From the NCBI GenBank assembly GCA_965662355.1, contig CBFIHP010000001.1:535106-599105 (forward strand): 64,000 nucleotides of DNA, given 5' to 3'. Source of the DNA: GCA-2683825 sp965662355 (lineage in GTDB: Bacteria > Planctomycetota > UBA1135 > GCA-002686595). A program made the translations under genes and the position numbers. Each line of letters opens with the position of its first letter. The first letter of the stretch is position 1. The notes under the pieces are model-generated. The model was not told the DNA's origin. It saw only the letters and a list, made by a program, of their open reading frames with translations, and did not search any database. Positions 52,684 to 61,089 of this stretch are shown here, piece by piece.

Positions 52684-54807
52684 ATGTACGTCCTGCTTCT
52701 TTCCATCGCCCTCGCCCTCGCCACTCCCCAAGATTCCCAATCCACCGCCAGGAAGAACCCTCCCCTGTTGCCCAGTCTCGAGGGTGAAGACCCGCACCGC
52801 TGGCTCGAGGATGTCCTCGGTGACAAGTCGCTCGAATGGGTGCGTTCGCTGAACGCCAACAGCACCGAGGTGTTGGGTAACGGCCCGGAGTTCGAGAAGC
52901 TGCGCAAGAACCTGCTCTCGATCTACGACTCCGACGAGCGGATTCCGTACGTCTCGACACGAGGTGGCTACTTCTACAATTTCTGGCGCGACGCCGATCA
53001 CAAGCGCGGGCTTTGGCGGCGAACAACACCGGAGTCGTACGAGAAAGAGGACCCCGAGTGGGAGATCCTGCTCGACCTCGACGCCCTGGGAGAAAAGGAA
53101 GACGAGAACTGGGTGTGGTCGAGTGCCAGGGCATTGCCCCCGAGCTATGACCGGGTTCTCATCGAGCTGTCACGCGGTGGTGCAGACGCCACGGTGACGC
53201 GCGAGTTCGATGTGCCCTCGCGATCCTTCGTCAAGGGCGGCTTCGAGCTTCCCGAGGCCAAGGGTGGTGCAAGCTGGATCGACAAGGACACGGTCTTTGT
53301 CTCGACCGACTTCGGCGAGGGGTCGATGACCGAATCGGGGTATCCGCGCATCGCCAAGGTCTGGAAGCGCGGTACGCCTCTCAGCGAAGCGAAGGTCGTC
53401 TTCGAAGGCCAGGTCTCGGACGTGGCCGCCGGCATCTCGCGCGACCACACACCCGGCTTCCAGCGCGACTTTGCGTATCGCTTCGTGACCTTCTACACGA
53501 ACGAAGTCTACGAATGGAAGGACGGCGCAATGCACAGGGTCGACAAGCCCGACCATTGCGACGCCACGGTGACGCGCGAATGGGTCTTCTTCGAGCCGCG
53601 CTCGGAGTGGACCGTCGGCAGCAGGAGCTACAAGGCCGGCTCGCTCTTGGCCGCGAACTACGAGGCGTGGATGAAGGGGGAACGCGCGCTCGAAGTGCTC
53701 TTCACTCCCAGTGACACCACGTCGATGGCGGGCTTTGCCGCAACCCGCAACCACTTCATCCTGAATGTGCTCGACAACGTGAAGAACCGCCTCGAGGTTC
53801 TGACGCCGAGCGAGAAGGGTTGGGAACGCAAGCCTCTCGAGGGTGTGCCCGCCATCGGTCAGATCTCCGCCAGCCCTGTCGACCCGTGGGAATCCGATGC
53901 CTACTGGCTGCACCTGTCCGGCTACACGACGCCTTCGAGCCTTTCCTACGGCGTCATCGACGACGTTGAGCCCAAGACACTGAAGCAGTTGCCGGCCTTC
54001 TTCGATGCCGAGGGCATCGAGGTCTCCCAGCACTTCGCGCGTTCGAAGGACGGGACGTCGATCCCGTACTTTCAAGTCACTCCGAAGGCAGCGAAGGGCA
54101 AGGCCGCACCAACGCTCCTCTACGGGTACGGCGGCTTCGAGATCTCGATGCTTCCCGGCTATAGCGCCGCCATCGGACAGGCCTGGTTGTCACGCGGGGG
54201 CGTCTATGTCGTCGCCAACATCCGCGGCGGCGGCGAGTTCGGACCGCGCTGGCACCAGGCCGCGCTCAAGGACAAGCGCCACCGTGCCTACGAGGACTTT
54301 GCGGCCGTGGCCCGCGATCTCATCGCCCGCGGCGTCTCCACCCGTGAACAGCTGGGTATCCAGGGCGGGTCCAACGGCGGGCTCTTGGTGGGCAACATGT
54401 ACACGCTCTACCCGGACCTCTTCGGTGCGGTCGTGTGCCAGGTGCCGCTTCTGGACATGAAGCGCTACACGAAGCTACTCGCTGGAGCCTCCTGGGCGGG
54501 CGAGTACGGCGATCCGGACGAGGCGAAGGAGTGGGAGTTCATCCAGACCTTCTCGCCGTATCACAACATCGATCCGCTGGCGTCCTATCCGCCGATCCTC
54601 TTCACGACGTCCACCCGTGACGACCGCGTCCATCCGGGACATGCGCGCAAGATGGCTGCGGCACTGCTGTCGGCGGACAAGAACGTGCTCTACTACGAGA
54701 ACATCGAGGGCGGTCACGGCGGTGCCGCGGACAACGAGCAAGCGGCCTTCATGTCGGCCCTCGCCTATACCTTCCTCTGGAAGTCGCTGAACCAGAAGAA
54801 CCCCTAG
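52684..54807 (+). CDS. Prolyl oligopeptidase (S9A family), exported
   Basis: A 707-residue serine peptidase from ATG 52684 (signal peptide LLLSIALALATPQ). The N-terminal strand and seven-bladed propeller region (PPLLPSLEGEDPHRWLEDV...; RGLWRRTTPESYEKEDPEWEILLDL) is followed by the alpha/beta hydrolase with Ser563 (GGSNGGLLVGN), Asp646/Asp647 (TRDDRVHPGHARKM) and His678 (EGGHGGAADNEQAAF). It cuts short peptides after proline. The frame is open for about 450 bases upstream of 52684 but in non-coding-like sequence covering the SGNH gene. The S41 gene behind it is convergent. Confidence 0.95.
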   Translation: MYVLLLSIALALATPQDSQSTARKNPPLLPSLEGEDPHRWLEDVLGDKSLEWVRSLNANSTEVLGNGPEFEKLRKNLLSIYDSDERIPYVSTRGGYFYNFWRDADHKRGLWRRTTPESYEKEDPEWEILLDLDALGEKEDENWVWSSARALPPSYDRVLIELSRGGADATVTREFDVPSRSFVKGGFELPEAKGGASWIDKDTVFVSTDFGEGSMTESGYPRIAKVWKRGTPLSEAKVVFEGQVSDVAAGISRDHTPGFQRDFAYRFVTFYTNEVYEWKDGAMHRVDKPDHCDATVTREWVFFEPRSEWTVGSRSYKAGSLLAANYEAWMKGERALEVLFTPSDTTSMAGFAATRNHFILNVLDNVKNRLEVLTPSEKGWERKPLEGVPAIGQISASPVDPWESDAYWLHLSGYTTPSSLSYGVIDDVEPKTLKQLPAFFDAEGIEVSQHFARSKDGTSIPYFQVTPKAAKGKAAPTLLYGYGGFEISMLPGYSAAIGQAWLSRGGVYVVANIRGGGEFGPRWHQAALKDKRHRAYEDFAAVARDLIARGVSTREQLGIQGGSNGGLLVGNMYTLYPDLFGAVVCQVPLLDMKRYTKLLAGASWAGEYGDPDEAKEWEFIQTFSPYHNIDPLASYPPILFTTSTRDDRVHPGHARKMAAALLSADKNVLYYENIEGGHGGAADNEQAAFMSALAYTFLWKSLNQKNP

Positions 54808-54826
54808 GTCCAGAGGTGGTGCGGGC

Positions 54827-55843
54827 CTATTCGCCCGTACTCCCTTCGCGGGCCAGGGTCTTGGCCCGGTCGAGCGCCTGGGCCTGGGTGACCTTCACGT
54901 GGGCCGGAATTCCGACGCCTTCCCAGTTCGTGCCCGAGATCGGGTTGATCGCGCGCCCGTCGGGGATGAAGACCGACAACAGCCCTTCGATGTCGTGCGT
55001 TCCGCCGGGGTGAGCGCCGCCGCCGGTGGTTTCGCCGACGATCGTGGCCCGACCGAGGTTCTTCATGTTGTAGGTGAACTCCTCTGCGGCCGAAAAGGTC
55101 CGTCCGCTGGTCAGGATATAGAGCGGCGTGTCCACCAGTTTCTTGCCCGGTGCGTAGGGCAACGTCCAGAACTGCTTGATCAGCTTCTGCCCGCGCAGCT
55201 CGAAGGAGTTCAGGTGGGTGGGCTCTTCGAAGAAGTAGGTTGAGAGCAGCTGGACCATCGACGGGCTTCCGCCTCCGTTGTTGCGCAGGTCGATGATCAG
55301 GGCATCGGTATTGGCAAGGAAACCCATGGCCGCCACGGCCGTCTCAGCGGCGATCTCGGCGGGAGCGAAGGAGCGCAGGTCGAGATAACCCACGTTGCCA
55401 TCGAGGATCTCGACCTTGGCGAACCCGAAGTTGCGGCGCCGGTAGTTTTCGATTTGTCTGCGGCGTGACTCCTCGGGCGAGATCTCGACCTCGCGCTCGT
55501 CGCGCGGGATGATGCGCCGCACCCCCAGGTGCAGGTCGTTGTTGACGCTGCGTAGGTCTCTGGTCAACCGGTCGGCCAGCTTGCCGAGGGAGATGCCCTC
55601 ATAAGCGCCGTCCCAGAGTTGCTGGCGTAGGTGCGCGCCGATCTCCTTGGCGAGTTCTTCGAAGATGTACTGGTCTTCGATCTTTGTGGCGAGCGATTCG
55701 ATCACTTGCTCCATGCGTTCAGGTCCGAGGTCGTCGGTGGTTTCCTGTTTCGCTGTCGAAGAGACCGGGGCCGACGGCAGGGCGAGCCCGAACGTGACCA
55801 GGGCGAGACTCAAGACGCTTGTGTTTCCACTGAATGCATTCAT
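54827..55843 (-). CDS. S41 family peptidase (IRBP/CTP-like), exported
   Basis: A 338-residue exported protein (signal peptide LSLALVTFGLALPSAP). The N-terminal helical part (MEQVIESLATKIEDQYIFEELAKEIG) is followed by the S41 core: VGYLDLRSFAP, ALIIDLRNNGGGSPSMVQLLSTYFF, LTSGRTFSAAEEFTYNMKNLGRATIVGETTGGGAHPG (nucleophile Ser in RTFSAAEE) and GVGIPAHVKV. No PDZ domain is visible. It is the second gene of a MarR-S41 pair: its start overlaps the MarR stop by ATGA (55840-55843), so MarR controls it. Confidence 0.9.
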   Translation of the reverse strand: MNAFSGNTSVLSLALVTFGLALPSAPVSSTAKQETTDDLGPERMEQVIESLATKIEDQYIFEELAKEIGAHLRQQLWDGAYEGISLGKLADRLTRDLRSVNNDLHLGVRRIIPRDEREVEISPEESRRRQIENYRRRNFGFAKVEILDGNVGYLDLRSFAPAEIAAETAVAAMGFLANTDALIIDLRNNGGGSPSMVQLLSTYFFEEPTHLNSFELRGQKLIKQFWTLPYAPGKKLVDTPLYILTSGRTFSAAEEFTYNMKNLGRATIVGETTGGGAHPGGTHDIEGLLSVFIPDGRAINPISGTNWEGVGIPAHVKVTQAQALDRAKTLAREGSTGE

Positions 55844-56355
55844 CGAAGGACACTCTTCTTCTTCCGTACTTTGGGGTTCTCCAGCACGCGCTGTGCAATG
55901 CTCTTGCGATCGAGCTCGGCATTGGCCGCATCCATTATGGCCAGCACGTCACATCCGGTAGCCGCAAAGGCCTCTTCCTGGGCCTTGGCCATCTCGTTCC
56001 ACGCCTCGTGCAGGCGCGGCATCCAGCGCCGGCCCTTGGCCGACAAGGAAAGCAACCGACGCCGACCATCGGCGGGATCCTGGACCTTGCGGACGAGGCC
56101 CGTGTTCGCCATGTCATCGAGAATTTGCACCACCGCGGGGTGGGACATGCGCACGCGATCGGCCACCTCGGTGACCGTCAGCCCGACCTCCTGCTCCAGG
56201 AGCAGAAGCGTCGAACACCAGCGACCCTTGATGGGCAGGCCCAGGGCTCGATAGATCTCGTCCGCTTCGCCCAGGAGGCGGTGCATCATGCGCTTGAAGC
56301 GGTGATCCAGGGTCAAGGCCCCGAGGGACTCGACGAAATCGCGTTTCTCGGACAT
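55840..56355 (-). CDS. MarR family transcriptional regulator
   Basis: A 171-residue winged-helix regulator. The core (GLTVTEVADRVRMSHPAVVQILDDMANTGLVRKVQDPADGRRRLLSLSAKG, about residues 57-106) has the MarR helix-turn-helix and the wing with the DPADGRRR turn. It is coupled to the S41 peptidase gene by a four-base overlap. An 18-bp perfect palindrome stands directly before its start codon and is the likely operator, so the gene should repress itself and the peptidase until a ligand or stress frees it. The C-terminal tail is rich in Lys/Arg. Confidence 0.9.
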   Translation of the reverse strand: MSEKRDFVESLGALTLDHRFKRMMHRLLGEADEIYRALGLPIKGRWCSTLLLLEQEVGLTVTEVADRVRMSHPAVVQILDDMANTGLVRKVQDPADGRRRLLSLSAKGRRWMPRLHEAWNEMAKAQEEAFAATGCDVLAIMDAANAELDRKSIAQRVLENPKVRKKKSVLR

Positions 56356-56373
56356 TCCGTAAGGCCTTACGGA
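56356..56373. promoter_or_regulatory. MarR operator: 18-bp perfect palindrome
   Basis: TCCGTAAGGCCTTACGGA reads the same on both strands and touches the ATG of the MarR gene (start codon 56353-56355). Its length and symmetry fit a dimeric winged-helix repressor. A bound repressor here would block initiation of the marR-S41 operon. Confidence 0.7.
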
Positions 56374-56415
56374 GTTTCACGGGCGCCGTTTGCAAAAACC
56401 CCGAATTTCACGGGC

Positions 56416-56877
56416 TCAGCGGTCTTCGCGCCGCAACCCCATCCACGAGGCGACGGCCCCAAGACCGACCATGATGATCATGTTCTGGAGCAGGAAGCCG
56501 CCCCGCGTCAGGATCGCTGTCAGCCCGAAGGGAATCATCGAGTAGACGATGATCGAGAGGCGTGTTGCCTTCAAAGCGACCCAGGCCAAGCCGACGCAGA
56601 CCCCCACGAGGAACTGCGTGACGACCGAGCCGAAGCTGGCTTGCACGGCGATCAAGTCGAAGAAGGCAAACAACGCACCGGCTTCCAACCCCTCACGTAA
56701 CAATCCGCCACGGCTCTTCAGGGTCAGTTCGAGCATGTGTTCCTGTTCGCGGCGCCAATGCCTCGTGAAATCGGCGCGCATTTCCGGAGCCAGGTTCTCG
56801 AACCACTCTTGGCCTTCACGTGGATCGGACAACGCGGCGATGCGTTCCCGCTTTTTCTTTCCGGACCAGTCGACCAC
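56416..56877 (-). CDS. Small membrane protein of unknown function
   Basis: A 153-residue protein with a charged N-terminal part (WSGKKKRERIAALSDPREGQEW) and about four hydrophobic segments between residues 65 and 146 (FGSVVTQFLVGVCVGLAWVAL; LSIIVYSMIPFGLTAIL; QNMIIMVGLGAVASWMGL). I recognise no family. It lies upstream of the MarR gene on the same strand and separate from it by 60 bases that contain the operator, so it is probably a different unit. Confidence 0.65.
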   Translation of the reverse strand: MVDWSGKKKRERIAALSDPREGQEWFENLAPEMRADFTRHWRREQEHMLELTLKSRGGLLREGLEAGALFAFFDLIAVQASFGSVVTQFLVGVCVGLAWVALKATRLSIIVYSMIPFGLTAILTRGGFLLQNMIIMVGLGAVASWMGLRREDR

Positions 56878-57017
56878 GTCCCCTAGATCGGCCGCGGTCG
56901 CCCCTGGTGTTTAAGTTTTTCCCGGTTCGTTTGGGGTCCGATCCCCATTATGGCGCACGCTTTGGAGCAGCCTCAACTCCTTGAGACCCTGTAAGCAACA
57001 CACGGAGCGAAGTCCCC

Positions 57018-57584
57018 ATGGCGAAGTCCCCCGAAGAGATGGCAGCGGCCATGGTCGCGAACATGAAGGAGAAGACTGGCAAGACCATCGAGCAGTGGGT
57101 CAAGATCGCCAAGGGATCGAAGCTGGCCAAGCACGGTGAGATCGTCAAGTACCTGAAGAGCGAGCACGGCATGACCCACGGCTTTGCCAACATGGTCGCC
57201 TACATCTTCTTGCAAGAAGCACAAGGGCACGCTCCGGAGGGCGATGATTTGGTGATCGCACAGTACTCGGGCAAGAAAGAGGGACTGCGTCCGGTCTATG
57301 AGACTTTGATCGATGTCATCCAGAAATTCGGTGGCGACGTCGAGATTTCTCCCAAGAAAGCCTACGTCAGCCTGCGACGCTCCAAGCAGTTCGCCATCAT
57401 CCAGCCTTCGACCGCCACCCGTGTCGATGTGGGCATCAACTTGAAAGGCGACCCACCCAGCGGTCGCCTGGAAGCCTCGGGCAGCTTCAACGCCATGGTT
57501 TCCCATCGCGTTCGCATCGAGTCGAAGAAGGACGTGAACGCCGAATTGAAGAAGTGGTTGAAGGAAGCCTACTCGCGGGCCTAG
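57018..57584 (+). CDS. DUF4287 and DUF5655 domain protein
   Basis: A 188-residue cytosolic protein. Residues about 3-60 (MVANMKEKTGKTIEQWVKIAK...YLKSEHGMTHGFANMVAYIFL) match the DUF4287 domain, and about 75-185 (LRPVYETLIDVIQKFGGDVEISPKKAYVSLRRSKQFAIIQPS) match DUF5655. The combination is common and of unknown function; some relatives are annotated as DNA-binding or transport-related. Its stop shares CTAG (57581-57584) with the convergent PQQ-like gene. Confidence 0.85.
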   Translation: MAKSPEEMAAAMVANMKEKTGKTIEQWVKIAKGSKLAKHGEIVKYLKSEHGMTHGFANMVAYIFLQEAQGHAPEGDDLVIAQYSGKKEGLRPVYETLIDVIQKFGGDVEISPKKAYVSLRRSKQFAIIQPSTATRVDVGINLKGDPPSGRLEASGSFNAMVSHRVRIESKKDVNAELKKWLKEAYSRA

Positions 57585-59041
57585 TTGCTCGATTGGGCGA
57601 AGGCCCACATCTTCGTCTTGGAACGTAGGTACACCGTTCCGTCGAGAATGGCGGGGGTGGCGAAGAGCTCGCCATCAAATGTAGCGGAGTGAAGAATCTT
57701 CAGCTCGTCGGCCTTGCCATCGAGAATGAAGAACGTGCCTTCTGCCGAGCCGAACAGGACCTTGTCGCCGGCCCCGATGGGCGAACTGTAATACTCGCCG
57801 CGGTCCTCGAGTCGCTCGCGGTCGATGATGGTGTCTCCGGTCTTGGCATCGAGACAGCTGATGATACCGCCGGACTTCACTAGCCAGATGCGGCCCTGGT
57901 GCAGCAAGGGCGAAGCGACGTAGGGCAAGCCACGTGAGTGGGACCAGCGCACGTGTTTCTTGGAGGCGTCGCCCTCCGCGCCGCGGGCGACAGCGACCAT
58001 CAAGTTCTTGCCGGGTGCTGTGAACTGCGACACCGAAACGAACTCGGGGACTTCCCAGTAGCCACTCTGATCGCGATCGAGGAAGGCAAAGGAGTCCTTG
58101 GCGCGAGATTCGGGGACTTCCGCGGGGTAGATCTTGCCGTCCCTGTTCGTGTCGAGTCGCTTGAAGAGTACCGCCGGATCTTGGATCTCGTCATCGCTCA
58201 GATCGAGTGAACTGAACGTGGCCTCCCAGAGCGAGCGACCCGTGGCATTGGGGGTCGACCAGGCAGCAAAGTAGAGGGTGTCGTCGTCACCCGTCGGCGT
58301 CGTGCAGGGGAAGTTCGTCAAGCCATCGACGAACCAAAGCTCCTTGCCCGTACCCAGGTCGTAGGAAACGAGCCTGTGCGTTCCGCCGATGACGAGCTCG
58401 TCGCGGTCGGCGTTGCGCCACAGGAAGGGCGTGCCATGGGACTCCGAGAAGCCAAAACGGTCGATGCGCCATAGCTCGCTACCGTCCGTGGCATCGAGAC
58501 CGAGGATGCCGGCTTCTGGGGATCCGTCGCGCGCGACGATCAACAGTCCATCGAACAACAAGGGAGAGGACCCCAGACCGAAGACGTGCCCCGGATCAGA
58601 GAGGCGCTTTTCCCACAGGAGCTTGCCATCAAAGTCGAGGGCGACCAGGCCATAGGTGGCGAAGTATCCGATCACCCGTTCCTCATCAGCGACCGGTGTC
58701 GGAAGCGCGGGCACGGCGTCAGGATGCATGTACTGGCGCAGCTTGCTGCTGGAGAAGGGCTTCTTCCAGAGGATCTCTCCCGTCGTGCGATCGAGAGCGA
58801 GCACGGTGCACTTGCCATCCTCGAAGCCCGTGATGAAGAGGCGTTTGCCGACGATGCAAGGTGACGAATGCCCCGCAGGGATGTCCGTGCTCCACAGGAC
58901 GTTTTGATCGGGGCCGAGGGCATTCGGGATCGATGTGCTGCCGGCGACACCCAGACCTCCAGGTCCGCGAAACTGCGGCCACTCCTGTGCGTTGAGGGCG
59001 GGGGCGAAAGCGAGGGCAACCGAAAGGGAGAGTCGTAGCAT
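57581..59041 (-). CDS. Exported PQQ-like beta-propeller protein with EF-hand pair
   Basis: A 486-residue protein from ATG 59041 (signal peptide LSLSVALAFAPALNAQ). The blades are PQQ-like (DRTTGEILWKKPFSS; KLLWEKRLSDPG; GTGKELWFVDGL; CLDAKTGDTIIDRERL), starting QEWPQFRGPGGLGVAGS. In the middle, about residues 275-320, sit two EF-hand loops, DTNRDGKIYPAEV and DRDQSGYWEVPEF, between blades. Such proteins of planctomycetes and relatives are usually called outer membrane protein assembly factor BamB-like or PQQ-binding-like; a quinoprotein enzyme activity is not shown. The longer open frame to 59191 lacks a signal. Calcium binding could stiffen the propeller. Confidence 0.85.
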   Translation of the reverse strand: MLRLSLSVALAFAPALNAQEWPQFRGPGGLGVAGSTSIPNALGPDQNVLWSTDIPAGHSSPCIVGKRLFITGFEDGKCTVLALDRTTGEILWKKPFSSSKLRQYMHPDAVPALPTPVADEERVIGYFATYGLVALDFDGKLLWEKRLSDPGHVFGLGSSPLLFDGLLIVARDGSPEAGILGLDATDGSELWRIDRFGFSESHGTPFLWRNADRDELVIGGTHRLVSYDLGTGKELWFVDGLTNFPCTTPTGDDDTLYFAAWSTPNATGRSLWEATFSSLDLSDDEIQDPAVLFKRLDTNRDGKIYPAEVPESRAKDSFAFLDRDQSGYWEVPEFVSVSQFTAPGKNLMVAVARGAEGDASKKHVRWSHSRGLPYVASPLLHQGRIWLVKSGGIISCLDAKTGDTIIDRERLEDRGEYYSSPIGAGDKVLFGSAEGTFFILDGKADELKILHSATFDGELFATPAILDGTVYLRSKTKMWAFAQSSN

Positions 59042-59225
59042 CGGAAAAGGGAGGTGGGCTTGGTCTTGTGATGTGCGAACCGAACAGCCTAGGGGTTTTG
59101 CAGGTCGTCGGTCATTGAAAGGCCCTCCGCTCTCGACGAAAAGGCATGCCCGGGGGTGTTTTTTTACTCGCCGCGAGACATGGCCTTGCACCGCCCTGTT
59201 CAGGCTGGATGATTAGGGCACGACC

Positions 59226-60029
59226 ATGAAGCTTCTCGTCACGGCAGCGCTCGGGCTCGTCCTCCTCGGGGGCACCTACTACTACTTACAGTCGCACCAG
59301 CTGGGCTCCGATTTCGAGCCGCACCGCGTACGGCACGCACCGACCGAAATCGACCTGGTGTTGATTCCGCCTGGCCGTTTCACCATGGGCACTCCCCAGG
59401 CGGAACATGAACGCGACGGTGACGAGGCTCAACATGAAGTGCGTATTTCGGAGGCCTTCTACATGGCCGAGACGGAGGTGACCGTCGCGCTCTGGAAGAA
59501 GATCATGGGCGAGGGCCCAACCACGGACCACATCGAGGACGACTTGCCCATGACCGGTGTTTCGTGGCACCGCGCGATGGAATTCGTGAGGCGTCTAAAT
59601 GAACAGGGCGAGGGCGGCTGGGGCCTGCCGACCGAAGAGCAATGGGAATACGCCTGCCGCGCCGGCACGACGACGACCTTTTCCTTCGGCGACACCATCA
59701 CGACCGACCAGGCCAACTACCACGGCTACTACCCCTACGCAGGCGCCCCCCGCGGTCTCAACCGCGAGCAGCCCGTACCCGTTCGCAGTCTCCCGCCCAA
59801 TCCCTGGGGGCTCTACGAAATGCACGGCAACGTCTGGGAATGGTGTAAGGACCTCTACACCTTCGACCCGCTGGCCAAGAAGCAAACCTCCGACCTCGGC
59901 GCCTCCCGCGTCATACGCGGCGGCTCCTTCGAATCCCAGGCCGAATTCCTCCGCTCTGGCCATCGCGACGGCTACCCCCCCAACAGTTCCGGCTCCAAGT
60001 ACGGCTTCCGCCTCACCAAGACGCACTGA
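59226..60029 (+). CDS. FGE-like (sulfatase-modifying factor) domain protein without catalytic cysteines
   Basis: A 267-residue protein with an N-terminal anchor (LLVTAALGLVLLGGTYYYL). The rest is an FGE-sulfatase/SUMF1 domain: MVLIPPGRFTMGT-like LVLIPPGRFTMGTPQ, YMAETEVTVALWKKIM, MTGVSWHRAMEFVRRLNEQ, WGLPTEEQWEYACRAGT, NPWGLYEMHGNVWEWCKD, RVIRGGSFESQ, RSGHRDGYPPNSSGSKYGFRL. True FGE enzymes carry two cysteines in the region after RGGSW/Y; here it reads RGGSFESQAEFLRSGHRD with no cysteine. It is therefore unlikely to make formylglycine, and unlikely to activate the sulfatase at 35983-38421. It may bind ligands or be structural. Confidence 0.85.
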   Translation: MKLLVTAALGLVLLGGTYYYLQSHQLGSDFEPHRVRHAPTEIDLVLIPPGRFTMGTPQAEHERDGDEAQHEVRISEAFYMAETEVTVALWKKIMGEGPTTDHIEDDLPMTGVSWHRAMEFVRRLNEQGEGGWGLPTEEQWEYACRAGTTTTFSFGDTITTDQANYHGYYPYAGAPRGLNREQPVPVRSLPPNPWGLYEMHGNVWEWCKDLYTFDPLAKKQTSDLGASRVIRGGSFESQAEFLRSGHRDGYPPNSSGSKYGFRLTKTH

Positions 60030-60117
60030 AGGTGACGCGCTTCCCAACCGTGCTGCGGGGTGCATTTCGACGCCTAGCTTCCCTTCCAACACATTGTTCT
60101 CGGGGCAGAAAATCTGG

Positions 60118-61089
60118 ATGAAGTATCTATTCGCAATTGCTCTCGGACTCGTCGCATGCACGGCGACCGGTCCACGACTCGATTCCTGGAATGACGGCGC
60201 TGCGGATGACATCACCGCCTTCGTCGCACGTGTTACCGACACTTCCAGCTCCGACTATGTTCCGCCCGCCGAGCGCATCGCCGTTTTCGACAACGACGGA
60301 ACCCTGTGGGCCGAACAGCCCGCGTACTTCCAGTTGCTCTACGCCATCGACTACGTCAAGTCCCACGCCCACGAGCATCCCGAGTGGCGTACGACGCAGC
60401 CCTTCAAGGCCGCCTTGGAAGGCGACATGGAGGCTCTCGGTGCCAGCGGTTCAGAGGGGCTGTTCAAGCTCGTCATGACGAGCCACTCCGGAGTGAGTTC
60501 CGACGAATTCGCCGAGATCACCAAGGCCTGGTGCGCAACGGCGCAGCACCCCACGAAGGGAAGGCCTTTCACCGAGATGATCTACCAACCGATGGTGGAG
60601 ATTCTCGAATACCTGCGAGCGAATGGTTTCAAGACCTTCATCGTCTCTGGTGGGGGTGTTCAGTTCATCCGTGCCTTTGCGGAAGAGTCCTATGGAATTC
60701 CGCCCGAGCAGGTAATCGGTTCCACCATCAAGACAACCCTCGAAGCCTCATCCTCGGGGACCTGGATCCGCCGCTCGAACGAAATCGACTTCGTGAATGA
60801 CAAGGCAGGAAAAGTCATCGCCATCAACCGGATCATCGGCCGCCGGCCGATCGCGGCCTTCGGCAACTCCGATGGCGATCTACAGATGCTGCAATGGACC
60901 GCCGCCGGCGATGGAGCGCGCCTGTGCGTGCTCGTCCACCACACCGACGATGGACGCGAGTGGAGCTACGACAGGGAATCCCACATCGGACGGCTGGACA
61001 AAGCCTTGGATGAAGCCAAGCGCAAGGGTTGGAGCGTGATCGACATGAAGAGGGCCTGGAGTCAGGTCTTCCCGACGCACGAACCCTAG
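60118..61089 (+). CDS. HAD-family phosphatase lipoprotein
   Basis: A 323-residue lipoprotein from ATG 60118 (lipobox LVAC, Cys14). The catalytic motif I is AVFDNDGTLW with nucleophile Asp58 and acid/base Asp60. Motif II is TFIVSGGG, and motifs III/IV are seen in KVIAINRIIGRRPIAAFGNSDGDLQML. It resembles phosphoserine phosphatase-like periplasmic HAD enzymes. The longer open frame to 59599 runs over the FGE-like gene and is not coding. Its stop shares CTAG (61086-61089) with the convergent lipoprotein gene. Confidence 0.88.
   Translation: MKYLFAIALGLVACTATGPRLDSWNDGAADDITAFVARVTDTSSSDYVPPAERIAVFDNDGTLWAEQPAYFQLLYAIDYVKSHAHEHPEWRTTQPFKAALEGDMEALGASGSEGLFKLVMTSHSGVSSDEFAEITKAWCATAQHPTKGRPFTEMIYQPMVEILEYLRANGFKTFIVSGGGVQFIRAFAEESYGIPPEQVIGSTIKTTLEASSSGTWIRRSNEIDFVNDKAGKVIAINRIIGRRPIAAFGNSDGDLQMLQWTAAGDGARLCVLVHHTDDGREWSYDRESHIGRLDKALDEAKRKGWSVIDMKRAWSQVFPTHEP

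Noticed and set aside
59599..60117. N-terminal extension of the HAD phosphatase
   Set aside because: It runs in another frame through the FGE-like gene; the lipoprotein signal begins at 60118.
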